Assembly: GCA_023055505.1 (NCBI GenBank)
Contig: JALIRH010000023.1
Location: forward strand, 9,926,423-9,990,422
Origin: Callipepla californica brunnescens
Taxonomy: Eukaryota; Chordata; Aves; Galliformes; Odontophoridae
Length of the DNA stretch: 64,000 bases
Direction of reading: 5' to 3'
The first letter of the stretch is position 1. Every line of letters begins with the position of its first letter. Made by a program: the position numbers and the translations under genes. A model generated the notes under the pieces. That model was not told where the DNA came from. It made no database searches and worked only from the letters and a program-made list of their open reading frames with translations. Of this stretch, positions 11,795 through 22,408 are shown piece by piece.

Positions 11795-12465
11795 GTTTTA
11801 GAAAACACATTTGGAAAAATAATGAAATATGAAGACGTCAGTTTTCAAGGCTATGAGTTTCTGCAGAAGGATAAAATAGATTCAGTCTTAAACACTTTAA
11901 TCCCAAACACAAGAATGTACCCTGTAACACATGATACTACAAAGAATAAAAATAAAAATGAAACTTCTTTGGATACTAAATTTTTGAAAGACATCTATCA
12001 CTTTTAAAGTCAAGGATGAATTAGCTAGGCCATGTCTAAGCTGAGCTCCCCAAGATAGGGGCACTATATCAGGTAAGTACAGTGATAACCTTCTGTCTTC
12101 CTTTTGTCCGAATGTGATTCTCTGGGGGCATCTGAAAAACAGTTGATCCTGGATACAATCAGCAGCCAAAGACTGTTATGATGTAAAAACATTAAGATGG
12201 TGTTCTCTTTCCCCATATATGTGTGATTAAAGCTCTGCGCAGAGGCTGAACTGATTTCAAGGCTGGCGCAAACAAGGCCTTAGGAAATGGAGGGGTCTGC
12301 AACGGTGTAGTGAAGAATGGGGACAAGGGCAGTGCAAGAGGATCAGAGCAATATGTCATCACATACGGTAAAGATTTCAGCTGAGTGTCTATAATAAAGC
12401 TTTCTAATTTTATAGCTCAACTTGATGTGGAGCACCAGACTGTCAGTTTCTCAGCCAACACATAG
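11795..12465 (-). other. Candidate 3' UTR of the minus-strand gene
   Basis: This is the sequence between the putative stop codon and the AATAAA signal. It has no long open frame in the minus orientation that continues from the exon, and no recognised repeat. The plus-strand gtaagt at 12072-12077 is probably a chance donor-like string. The assignment depends entirely on the terminal exon being real. Confidence 0.3.
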
Positions 12466-12574
12466 CTAGATGTCATCAAAGAGGTCCTCTGGCTCACAAG
12501 TGTTTTCCAGTGTTTCAAGAGACATCACATCAGGGGAGTGCTTGTCTGATGTCTTCTGTGAGGCAAGATCAGGT
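12466..12574 (-). CDS. Putative terminal coding exon, acidic C-terminal tail, gene not identified
   Basis: On the minus strand a strong acceptor (pyrimidine-rich 'ctttgctttatatttccag') is followed by one base completing a codon, 35 codons and TAG at 12468-12466. The tail ends ETLENTCEPEDLFDDI; it is rich in D/E and uses common vertebrate codons (CTG, AAG, GAG, GAC, ATC). The other two frames stop earlier. The block at 12792-12844 ends with two spare bases in one of its frames and would join in phase. I do not recognise the protein. A 3' UTR-like stretch and a polyA signal follow. Alternative explanation: the last exon of a non-coding transcript with a chance open frame. Confidence 0.42.
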
Positions 12575-12791
12575 CTGGAAATATAAAGCAAAGAAACAGA
12601 TTTGAAATAAAGACAGATACAGAAATAAACAAATCCAACGTATGCACGGCCAAGGTGTCCATTTAACAGTGTGTTTTGAGATTTTTCTAAGGGTTACGTG
12701 TAAGAGACCTGATTATGTGCTGAGATAGCAATGGCAAAACAAACAGATGAAATTCAGCTTATAAACATCAAGAATTTAGCTATTTTCTTAC

Positions 12792-12844
12792 AACTTTAAA
12801 AACCCTGAGAATGACCATTTCACACAGCAGATCAACATAGAGAC
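12792..12844 (-). CDS. Putative 53-base internal exon of the same minus-strand gene
   Basis: On the minus strand a very good acceptor (tgtttgttctgttctccccag) precedes 53 bases that end at a gtaaga donor. Two frames are open. The frame starting at the first base (beginning VSMLICCVKW) leaves two spare bases and joins the terminal exon in phase through a TTA codon. The other (LYVDLLCEMVILRVFKV) would lead to an immediate stop. It lies 0.22 kb upstream of the terminal block, a short intron. The splice signals are the main evidence; the coding evidence is weak. Confidence 0.33.
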
Positions 12845-13311
12845 CTGGGGAGAACAGAACAAACACAGAAAAAACCTTGAGGTTTGAGTTCTGCTGCTTC
12901 TACACAAGATGATCCTCAGCTAGCTGCTCTTTATTTTTACCCTGGCACTAAGTGTGCGTCTGTTGTCCATCAGTTTGGCATAGAGGCATCAAGAAGATTT
13001 ATACTGAGCTGTCGCAAAGGTCCATGCTCTGAAGATGCAAGCCTGCCACCAAACTGCAGAGCAGAAGAAAGCAAAGGTAAGTGCAGAAAATCCTTCCACA
13101 GCATATGTTCTCCACCTCTAGAATCCAGGTATTCAGACACTTCCAAACCCTTGGTCTCCACCTGTGCATACAGTATGTTTACATTTGCCATACCTGTATG
13201 CAAGGAAAAAAGCACTCATTATTCACTGCTGCTTGTAAGCTGAGGTGTAAATTTGTCCTCAGATATCTGGACAACACAGAGTCCTACCAAAAAAAAAACA
13301 ACCCAGGGATT
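12845..13311. other. Intron-like interval with a chance plus-strand frame
   Basis: A 119-codon plus-strand frame (12884-13243) and an 81-codon minus-strand frame overlap here. The plus strand has a donor-like gtaagt at 13077-13082, and an acceptor-like ttgttgtccatcag lies about 105 bases before it, so an antisense exon is possible but unsupported by any motif. A short A run occurs at 13290-13299. Confidence 0.35.
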
Positions 13312-13417
13312 TGATTTAGTAGCTTAGTGGGTAGGGATGGTGGTAGGAGGATGATTGGACTAGATGATCTTGTAGGTCCTTTCCAACCTAATGTATCTAT
13401 GAATCTATGAATCTAAA
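13312..13417 (+). mobile_element. CR1: Short CR1 3' end
   Basis: About 100 bases of plus-strand CR1 tail: tagtgggtagggatggtggt, then gattggactagatgatcttg, taggtcctttccaaccta, and three imperfect octamers (tatctatgaatctatgaatc). This is a strongly 5'-truncated copy, usual for CR1. It lies in the interval that would be an intron of the minus-strand gene candidate, in the opposite orientation. Confidence 0.9.
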
Positions 13418-15816
13418 ACTTCATGCTTGAATCAGACATCTGCTACATTGCATCAACTAGTTCTCTTCAGCCATTCTTTGACTGTTCTCATCAACACAGA
13501 GCACTTAAATATTTATTGGTTATGTAGCTCCTGGTGTTTACCATGAGCTCCACTGCTTCTCTCTCTGAGAAACCATCATGACAAACACAGACCATATGTT
13601 ACCTTAGGCTGTCACGGATTACATTCGTGACAGCTTCCAATCCGTGCAAGAATTAATGTATGTAGACTTGATCTTTGAATCCTGCAGAGACAAACTCGGT
13701 CTTGTGGGCTTTAGGAGGAGAATTAATAATTACTGGATTTCTCACTGATGTGATATTCCAGGGTGGTATCACTAGCTGCTTTGAAAATGGGAGCTAATCT
13801 CTTAAATCTTTTCACAGTAGACTGTAGGGAATTGGTATAGGAAGCTGGGAGCAGGCTTGATGTGCTTGCACTGTAAGATTTTGTGCTAGCTGGAATTTCA
13901 TGAGGACTGGTGGCTTTGTGCCCAGGTATATTCCACTGGTGTAATTCCTACAGAAGTTAAAAAATTCTTATATTACCAGGGCTAACACATGATCCACCAG
14001 GATGGGAAGAACTAGACAGAAATGATGGAAAGTGTTACTCTGAAACGCTGCCATATGAGGGCTTAGTGTAATGAGGCATTCAAAAGCTGTCTTAATTTCC
14101 AGGCTAATTCAAACCTTCAACCACTTCACATCTGCCAATATAGTTAGGTAAAATCAGGACTTTTGATTGCTGTTTTGAAATCTGGCTTTATGGAGATTCA
14201 GAAAGAAGTTTTCCCAAATTCCCATTCTAACCAGAAAGCTCCAGGGAAGAGAAGATTTAAAAAACACTGCAGTCTTCAAGATGTATTCATTTTCCCAAGA
14301 CCTCAGCCACTACCTGATTCATAGCTTCTTACCCTTCAAGTCCATTGCAGGTTCAGAGCTCTCACTACTAGGTTTCCTGCAGTGGACTTGGAGAATGATT
14401 TCCTTATGGAGGTGAACCCTCTGTACTCCTTGGGAATCAGTAAAAACTCATTAAATGCTGAGTCTGGGATGCCTTCCCTCCCTACAAGCTCTCCAGTACT
14501 AGTCACTCAATCTGTCACTCCAGTTCTGCAAACTGCTATAATTTATGATCATTATGATCATTAGAAATCTGACTTGGTTCTTCTGTGAACTTTTCAAACT
14601 CTCTTGTTCACAACTGAGTAAATCATTTCGAAGTACACAGTGACACCTAGAGAAAGGGAGTGTGACATCAAAAGTCACTCGGACCAACTTGAAGCCAACC
14701 CTGCTAGATTCAGATGCTTCAGCCAGCTATCTCTGGTCAGCAGGATCAGATCGTTCTGTTTTGTTCTCACTAATAGTGACTAATTCATTTGTATTCCATT
14801 CTTTTGAGTATAGGTAGCATAACCCAACATCATGTGATGTTCAGTTCAGCTAATGAAGGTGTGCATTTCTTGTGCCTTTCTGGGTTGGTCTAAAGTGATA
14901 CATCTTCAGTGAGAAAAAAGGTGAACCACACAGAGTGCCATAGCACCCCTATCAATTCATTCAGAGTGGTCTCACTAACAAACAATTCAGGCCATGAAAG
15001 ATCTCTGTACCACCACAAATTTCAGGTCCTGGAGTTCTTATTTGGAGTAGTTTAGGAATTTTGCACTGTCCAAATGCCATTGTAGGCATTACAGTAAGAG
15101 ATCTGAGACTCCAGATTTGTTAACTTTCAGGTTTCACCTACTGCAGAAATTTCTGTGAAATTACTGTGAAAAGTAAGCCTAACAGTGCATAAGAATAGCA
15201 ATGTCAGTAACAATTTCATCCTCATTGGGTAAATTAATTGTTTTCAACACTAGACATGAGAGCCCATCTATAAGCCAAGTCGCTGGTGGGTTTTAACATT
15301 GCACAGCTAGAACTATTAAGCTTCTGTGTTCTTGTAACAACATGGTCCTCATTTGATCTCCAGTTGTAATACCATGCTTATGAATAAACCCAACTGCACT
15401 TGCAAAGTGGAAGCATTAGACTCCTTACATGAAGTTCATAAGCTACTTAATTTTGGCTTTAAGACTGAATGATTCATATTTGCATGGCAATTATTCACAA
15501 CATGCCAACAGCTTGCTTTGTGCTGTGAAATTATTTTCAGTCATCTTGGGTTCTCACTGGAGCTTTATTACCATACTCTGATGCAGAACACAGTTAATTT
15601 CTTTAAATTGCTGTGAGTTGTATAGCTCTGTCTTGCCAAAAAGCCTGTAAGTAAGGCATTCTTCTTGAAAGTTTATTCTTCTGCTGGATCACTTTTTGAA
15701 GTCTTGCCTTCTGGTAAACTTAAACTCCATTAACACATCTGGAGAACTGCTGACTCGAAGAGATCATTTCATATTTCCTGACATTTAGTTCAAGCCCTTC
15801 ATAAACTGAGACAGTA
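13418..15816. other. Intron-like stretch
   Basis: AT-rich unique sequence. Only short open frames. Tandem tatgatcat units occur at about 14543-14561. No gene or further interspersed repeat is recognised. Confidence 0.55.
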
Positions 15817-15903
15817 GACCAGATCCACAGCTGGTGTGAATCACTGGAGCACTAATAATGTCAGTGGAGCTCTGCTGACTTACACCAGCTGAGATTCTGG
15901 CCC
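15817..15903. repeat. Palindromic ancient sauropsid-type repeat (MITE-like)
   Basis: Two arms of about 35 bases face each other. The left arm (15817-15850) contains agatccacagctggtgtgaa; the right arm (15864-15903) contains cttacaccagctgagattct, its imperfect reverse complement; about 13 bases lie between them. The arms match a repeat I remember from birds, crocodilians and turtles ('cagctggtgtaaatcagc ... gctgatttacaccagctg'). A palindrome of this size and lack of coding content fit a non-autonomous DNA transposon, but I cannot give its catalogue name. Confidence 0.65.
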
Positions 15904-17100
15904 AAGATTTGGAAGAAAGTGGTTACATTACTTGATATTTCTTTCCACAGCTGAGTAAGAGCCATCAGGAACAGAAGACATGCAACATAGCACTTAACTA
16001 AGCAGTACAGTAACAGCACGATGGTTCTGCAAAGCCTGGGAGAAAAAGCAACGCCTTTTTTTTTTTTTTTTTTTTTTTGCAGTAGGACAGACGGACCAAT
16101 CCCACTTGTTTTGTATGATGAATTGTTCCCGAGTTCACACAGACCCCAGAGAAAATCAGCACATCATTCCTGCTGCAGTACACAGCCAATTCCACTTGGT
16201 AACGTTTTTGCAGGAGTTTGAAGGAGAAAATAATCTGTAGTGTGACTGCTACAAATGACATGGTTAAAAAGAACTTCCTAGTGGTAAAAAGATCAAACAA
16301 GTTGCTCTGAAGCAAAACCAGGTCAGAGGCTGCAACATAGCACAATTGCTCATCTTGAGGTATTCTTGCTGGAAGGATGAATGGTTCTTGCATTGAGTTG
16401 TGCTTGACTACTCAGTGCAGAACATTCTGGTTACACTTCTACTGAAGGTTTTGTTCTCAAGCAACACTCATGGGATCAGTAAAGAGCAACACTTTGGTAA
16501 ATTAACAGAGCTAATACAAGAGTTTCCTAAATAAATTAAGCAATCTAAGAGCCATACTTGTATCCTTAACCCATAACATTATCTTCTCCATTTTTCTTCC
16601 AATCATTAGTTGGCATTTTACTAAAATGAGATTTCATCTCTCCCAGCTGTGCAGTTTTTTTTGTTGTCATTTTAAGGAAAAGGTTGACAGTCTCAGTGCA
16701 TGTATGCCTCTCTTTTGTTAGTTTTAATGGTTCATTCCTGTCATTAATCTTAAAAAACACAAAGGCTTAATAATGAGCAGATATTAACAGGGCATATAAT
16801 CTGATACATACTTTCTTCAGTGTCATAAAAATAGATGGCGGCAGCAGCGGCAGCACACAAACAGAAAATTGGTAGTCATTACAGCATTAACCATAAAACA
16901 AAAGTGAGGCACATCAAATGCCAAGTGAGCAGCCCCACTGACTGACAGGACAAAAGCTGAGAACAACATTTGTGCTTTAGAGATGATTCGCTTAGTCCAC
17001 CCCAAGAGAAAAGCTTGGATTCTTCAATTTATCGGCAGTCTGCTGTCTGGGTGAAGACAGCCCCATCTTCACAGAAAGTCTACAGAAGAAAGGTACTCAC
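15904..17100. other. Intron-like stretch with a 23-base T run
   Basis: Holds T23 at 16056-16078 and two identical 13-base copies of tgcaacatagcac at 15981-15993 and 16331-16343, described as a finding. A small GGC/AGC run occurs near 16838-16853. No gene recognised; the 131-codon minus-strand frame crossing the T run owes its lysine tract to it. Confidence 0.5.
16056..16078. repeat. Poly(T)23 homopolymer
   Basis: Twenty-three consecutive T on the plus strand (A on the minus strand). CR1 elements do not end in poly(A), so a run this long in a bird genome may be a simple homopolymer or the tail of a rare retrocopy on the minus strand. No recognisable parent gene is seen beside it. Confidence 0.95.
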
Positions 17101-17250
17101 TGGCAGTCACTGGTAAGGAAGGACTATTAAAAGGAGCCTTGTGTTTAGACCTGGGTGAAACCTCACAGACCCTGTGGCTATATGTAAAACCTTCGTCTTG
17201 AAAAACTGTTTCCCTGTGGTGCGAACTCTTGGGCTGTCTACAGCTATTGA
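17101..17250 (-). CDS. Putative 150-base internal exon, gene not identified
   Basis: On the minus strand a good acceptor (cctcttttcag) and a consensus donor (gtgagtac) bound exactly 150 bases. One frame is open throughout (two bases complete the first codon, one is left over) and reads serine-, lysine- and histidine-rich, including QDEGFTYSHRVCEVSPRSK near its middle and HKAPFNSPSLPVTA at its end. A second frame is open until a TGA just before the donor. I recognise no domain; it looks like a disordered region. Its phase joins the 12792-12844 block only in that block's less useful frame, unless the alternative donor gtgact eight bases upstream is used. It could instead be a lncRNA exon. Confidence 0.4.
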
Positions 17251-18425
17251 CTGAAAAGAGGAAAATTGAGACACAGAAAGTAAAAGAAATGGAGAAAAAG
17301 CCTCATATTAATAGATGCATCAAGAAAACATGCAGACATATCTTTTTAAAGATGAATTTGAAAATATAAACAGATTAAGTTGGAACTACATGGGATTCAA
17401 AATATGATCAGAAATTCTCCTTTGCAGTGATGCCGATGACAATGACATAAAATAAATTGCAGAAGTATTCTCCCTTATAATAGAGTTGGAAAAAAAATTG
17501 CTTAGATTTTGGCAGTATTATGATTATTTCTGCTCCTTCATGTGTACTACTTTGGTATTTTTTTATTTATGAAAACCAAGCCATGCACTTCTAATTGATG
17601 TTGCAAAATGTATATCCCAGAAGAATATTGAAGTATGTGCTTATTACAATCATCCTCATGATCAGACATTACAATTAATGGACTTTTCCTCAAGTTGTTA
17701 GGAAAGAAACTGACTTTTTTCTGCTACTTTCAATCGTCTGAAGAGACCAGAGCCTCGGGCATCATCGTAGCCCAGGTGGAAACAGGCCTCAAAACAAATT
17801 AACAGAGGGCATATAAATATGCTCATGAAAAAAATACAGATAGAAAAAAATCAAGATTTCTTGCTGAAGGAATATAATCTCCATCTCTCATAGAGAACCT
17901 TCCATGTGTGGCATTTTCACACATTCAGCATATTAAACAAAATGTCTAGACACAGTTGAAGTCAGCGGACAAATAATAATAATACTAAGATTGTTCAATT
18001 ATACTGTAAATGAAGAATATTTCCAGTGCAGCTACTTAGGAATTTAACATTCAGCCAGGGAATCAATGCTCTTTAATAAGTTTCCTCTGGCTGGAAGCCA
18101 AGCTGCAAACTGCACCTGCGCTCATCGTGACCATGCCGAGTAAGGCAGGCCTGTAGATCTCATAGTGCACAACACTTGAAGCATGACTTCTGAAAAAAGG
18201 ACAACTACTGAATGCTACCTTAAGCTCTCGTAAGTGCCCTTCTTTGTTCTCTGGAACTACGAACTACAAAAAAAAAAAGACAATTTTGTTTTAAGTTACG
18301 CTAGTTCTTTTCTTCAGGTGTCACCCTGGAATCTTTCAAAAGGAGAAAAGTCAACTGAGAATCACTTAACTATGGTAGAAATAGATACACGTATTGCAGC
18401 AAGAACAAACTTGCAAACAAATCTG
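17251..18425. other. Intron-like stretch
   Basis: AT-rich unique sequence with no recognised gene or repeat apart from short A runs. Confidence 0.55.
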
Positions 18426-18509
18426 CTATGCTGAGAAGATAATCTCTCTCTTTTTGACATATTGATGACCAGCATGGATGAGTTCTCCCATTTTCTGCTC
18501 TATTTGGTT
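18426..18509 (-). CDS. Possible alternative terminal exon, 27 residues
   Basis: On the minus strand an acceptor with an eight-T run (attattttttttcag) is followed directly by 27 codons and TAG. The peptide contains IEQKMGELIHAGHQYVKK, which reads like a basic helical segment. No good donor lies inside the open frame, so if real it would be a last exon of a shorter transcript. A second frame runs longer, to a weak gtgtat donor. No family is recognised and no close polyA signal was found. Confidence 0.22.
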   Translation of the reverse strand, partial: NQIEQKMGELIHAGHQYVKKREIIFSA

Positions 18510-19569
18510 CTGAAAAAAAATAATAAAATAAATAAAGTTCTAAAAATCCCCAAAAAACCCTACGTAATGTCTAAAGTGTCTGTGCAGACAACACATCATG
18601 TAAATGAACAACGCTGACAGAACTATTTTAGGAACTTCCGTTCAGTTTCAAATTTCCAATTAACTTCAGTTGGCATAGGTGCAGGTCCTTCTTTAAAAAG
18701 AACATTCCAGATTAGGAAGATAAATATAGCCTTGGATCTTTTCGTCTAATCAAACACACTTGCAGATGCTTACTAACAAAGATCTACTTAAAAACGCAAT
18801 AATAGATGTCACTTGAAAGGAAAAGCCTAAACTATATTTGTTTTAGACAAGTGGCACACATTTCTGTGGCTCATTTCCACTTAAACTCCCTCTTGCTTAA
18901 ATAAACTAGACCGCATTCAGCTTGAGCAACACACTAGCGCCACAGCCTTCACTGGCAAGAAGTACAAACCTCTTATAATCATAACTACAAGTCCACGCAG
19001 TAAAGGAAAACTTGGTTTGTTTAGGAATTTTGTCAAGGCCTTTCATAAATCCAGTACACTGCAATTTTTTTTGGCGAACGTGAGAAGCCATTTCTCATAG
19101 TCATTAAGCACTATTTATCACTTTTACATTTATATAACACCAGTGTTGGCTAAACTGTGTCATAACCCTTTTCCAGACTGTCAAACCTCTGAGGCTGCTT
19201 TCTCTCCCCATCCCTTACTTATCCCCTCGGGTGACCATTAGCAGTAACAGAAGGCTGAAGGGGGCAACTAAGAATCCCCAAAAGAGCTTCTCACACAGAA
19301 ACACATGTCCTTGTGCTCCTCCACCTGCTGCCCCAAGCCTGCCTCCATTCGAGGGACCTGTCCTTCCAGTCAAAGCACGGGCTGGCTCTTGGCTCTGGTT
19401 GTAGTAATACCATGCTGATGGTTTCCCCCTCCAAAACGGTGTTGAACCCAATCACAAAAATAAAGCATTTAACCAGAGGAAACCTCAAATCAATGAAACC
19501 TAAATTGCACTTGAAATCTTCCATGTCTTCTCTGCTCCTTTCTAGTATTAGGCTCTAAGTGGCTGTTTA

Positions 19570-19648
19570 AGTCCTACTGACTTCATCAGCTGCTAAACAC
19601 TTGCTTTAAGTTTAGCATGTGCTTAGAAACTCTCCTGAACCACAGCCT
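19570..19648 (+). repeat. Half-copy of the palindromic 'gcttaag' ancient repeat
   Basis: The sequence gtcctactgacttcatc, then ttgctttaagtttagcatgt and gcttagaaactctcctgaa, matches one arm of the palindromic element at 38461-38576. It also matches the sauropsid repeat I remember as 'cccactgacttcaatggg ... gctttaagttaagcatgtgcttaag ... cctgaaccaggg'. Only the centre and one arm remain. The relationship to the 38.5 kb copy can be seen directly within this window. Confidence 0.55.
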
Positions 19649-19775
19649 CAGCTTACAGCTCCCTAGGGCCTACTCTTTACACTGACCACCACATAAGGCA
19701 ACTTAAGAATTTCATAAACTAGTAAAATTAAATAAGGTCATTTTTTACAGAGGAATGGGTTAGTCCATCACTCAC

Positions 19776-19823
19776 GTGATGAAAAGTCTTCTCTTCACAT
19801 TAGACTTGGTTAGTCTCATATCT
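19776..19823 (-). CDS. Possible 48-base exon
   Basis: On the minus strand a moderate acceptor (aattattttgtag) and a consensus donor (gtgagtga) bound 48 bases. The only fully open frame reads DMRLTKSNVKRRLFI with one base before and two after. Its phase does not fit either downstream candidate (17101-17250 or 18426-18509), so direct joining would give a stop. This argues for a non-coding exon, a missing intermediate exon, or chance. Confidence 0.2.
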
Positions 19824-21281
19824 CTACAAAATAATTAGTTACAGCTTAAAAAAAGATCCAGCTATCTGAAGGGTGTAAGACAATACACAGATATCATCTT
19901 AAAAACTGTACTTCAAACACTCTGATGACTGAATTAAGTAATTTTTTCTTCCTGCTGAACAATTTGTACTTGGGCACTGGCAGAAAGGTATTATTGCCCA
20001 GATCTGCTCAGCAAGTTTTGAATCATCCATTTCAAGCAGTTTACTGTAGAAAACCAGTTTGGATCAGATATGACTTATGTCAAAATGGTATTAGAAAGAC
20101 AGAACTGCAGTGGATTCTTGTTAAACATGTGAGCGATGAATTGAATGAACTAGGAGCAGGTTCCAATTTACAAGTTACAGCAGAGCAGACAAAGTGCACC
20201 AGGCTTCCCCCCTCCTCCAAAAGTTTCTAATAGTTCTCTATTGAATATAAAATTATTTTCATAATAAGAATTGTCTTTTCCTTTCTGCTGCCTCAGAACT
20301 CCCACTCGATCTGTCCTGTGTTCCTCCCGCTCTCTACCAGACACAGCCCTGGATTCATTCACACTTTTCTGAGAGAAGTTCAACCTTCTGATATTTAAGA
20401 TAAATCTCCAACTATAGTGACGCCAGTAAGAACCAGTAAGAACGGTATCATGTTAGCAGTACCAAAAGGTAGAAAAGACCAAAACACACAAAACAAAACA
20501 AAGAGAAGACAGCATGATAGTCCTTTGAAAACACAAAGTAGGAAGGAACAACAGTTCAACTCCGACTCCAGGGAAGAAATAGAGCCCAACTAAGCAACAA
20601 ATGGTGCTTTCTGACAAAAAAACTCAGCATTTTCACCTTAACTTGCAATGTCTCCTCACCTAGGGTATAGAACTGATGTTAGCTTCATCCAATTTATGTC
20701 AAGCCAATTCCTTAAGTTAGAGTGCATAAATCAAATGAATGGGGGCCTAAGAATTTGGTTTTGAACCTCTTAGCTCTCTGGTAATATTACTCTTTACTTT
20801 GGACATGTAGCTATGATGTCTTACAAACCTCTCTGCTACATCTATGAACATGTCTATTTATTTGGTATAGAAACCACTTTCAAAATGAATCGTCTATTAC
20901 TACAGAAAACAGGAATCATCTGCAGCCAAGGATATGATTGTTGTAAGTCAGATGTCTCAAACATGCACCCTGGGCTCTTCAAAACTTATTTTCTCTCCTC
21001 TGAAACCCCCAAAGGTTTCCATCCATTCTGGCTCTTGGGGTCTGTCTTGGTGGTGATAACTGCACTAAGTACTTTACCAGGAACACTTAACAATGGAGCG
21101 AATAGCCAAATCATTACTTGATGGATAAATGCTGTGAAAGAGTCTAGACTAGAAGATTTTAAAGGGGGGTTGTCTCACCTCCAAAAACAACAAAATCCCA
21201 AATAACCAGGAGGACTGGCCTGGCCTGTGTGCTTCTTTCACAAAAAATTCTTGTGTTAACTGCATTTTTCTTTGTAATAAA
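19824..21281. other. Intron-like or intergenic stretch
   Basis: No gene recognised. Frames at 19925-20230 (plus, 101 codons) and 20813-21121 (plus, 102 codons) have no motif and are treated as chance. Confidence 0.5.
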
Positions 21282-21344
21282 CCTCTTTTTTCTCTTTTTC
21301 CTTTTTCCTTCCCTTCCCTTCCCTTCCCTCCCCTTCCCCTTTCC
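21282..21344. repeat. Polypyrimidine tract with (TTCCC)n; G-quadruplex motif on the minus strand
   Basis: About 63 bases almost wholly C and T on the plus strand. From 21311 to 21339 there are six C runs of three or four separated by one or two bases. The minus strand therefore has six G runs with very short loops, a classical quadruplex-forming pattern. The purine/pyrimidine strand bias also permits triplex (H-DNA) structures. Confidence 0.9.
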
Positions 21345-22000
21345 TATATGGGAGCACCATATAGGTGGGCAACTGGGATTGCATTACAAGCATTTGGTTG
21401 TCAATAAAAGTAGATTAATCATCCTGTACATGTGAAACAGATGCTGCCTGCGTAAAATAAGCCAGTGTGCTACACAGATGAATCGCTGAAAATGCAATTA
21501 CAACTGCATTTTTTGTCATTGGTAATACACTTACTTGAAATTCATCTAGTATTATCCACACTACAGTATCAGAAAACAAGAAATGAGTAATGCCCATCTT
21601 TCAGATACATTTTCTCATCTGACATCTCCGTTTTTCTTTCCAGAAAAAAAATCAAAACCTGTACTAGGTTCGCAGTCCAAAATCACACAAATCACCATTT
21701 TCTGTTAATTAAGATTTTGACAGTTTTTGCATTTGGGGAGTTGTTTTTGCCTGATTTACACTGTCTTTACAAAATACAGATAGAGTAAGGGGGAGAAAGT
21801 GTTCCCATCAAAAATACAGCACATTACCTCTTCTGCCCTTGCATAAATTCTCATGATCAGAATGAGCATTTCAGATAGTACAATGGAGTTTCATTATCAA
21901 CAATATGCAGCAGAGCAATTGATTGTATTGCGTACACTCTTGCATGATAACGATTATAGATCTGTTCATCAAAGATGTGGTCATGAGATGCTATCTAAAA

Positions 22001-22040
22001 CCCACTGGAATCCATGGGAGTTTCCCCACTGACTTTATTT
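22001..22040. repeat. Possible fragment of an old sauropsid repeat
   Basis: The string acccactggaatccatggga followed by gtttccccactgactttat resembles the core of an old repeat of the form 'cccattgaagtcaatgggagtttccccattgacttca'. It is short, with an internal inverted arrangement. It could be chance, or a remnant related to the other palindromic repeats in this window. Confidence 0.3.
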
Positions 22041-22408
22041 TTCTTTGTATAGGCTCTTTGTGCACAACAAACCTATACGAGCCTTCCAAAACAGCATGGG
22101 CTGGTTGACTGTTTTCATAATCTCTATCTACAATTCTACAATTTGCTTTTTTTTTTTTAGTCCACCAGTTACCTCTGGACTCATCAGTGAGGCAGCATTC
22201 CAAAGTATATGGCCTTCTCATTGCAGTTTATCTTTCAAAACAAGTGACGAATCAAAAACCAATAAAACAAATGTGAAAGTCCTGGCTGTGTGCACCATTT
22301 ATTTCGGACTCAAACCAGAAGGCAGCACCAAGCACACCTTACCCATTGGTTATGTTTTGATGGTGTTATTTATGCATTACCTTTCTATTAACTCTGCCAG
22401 GTACACAG

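Noticed and set aside
12884..13243. 119-codon plus-strand frame with a donor-like gtaagt inside
   Set aside because: Overlapped by a minus-strand frame, no family motif, and it lies between candidate exons of the opposite strand. An antisense exon cannot be excluded but is not supported.
15998..16393. 131-codon minus-strand frame
   Set aside because: The frame crosses T23 and so carries a run of lysines; no motif is present, the start is arbitrary, and it has no splice context.
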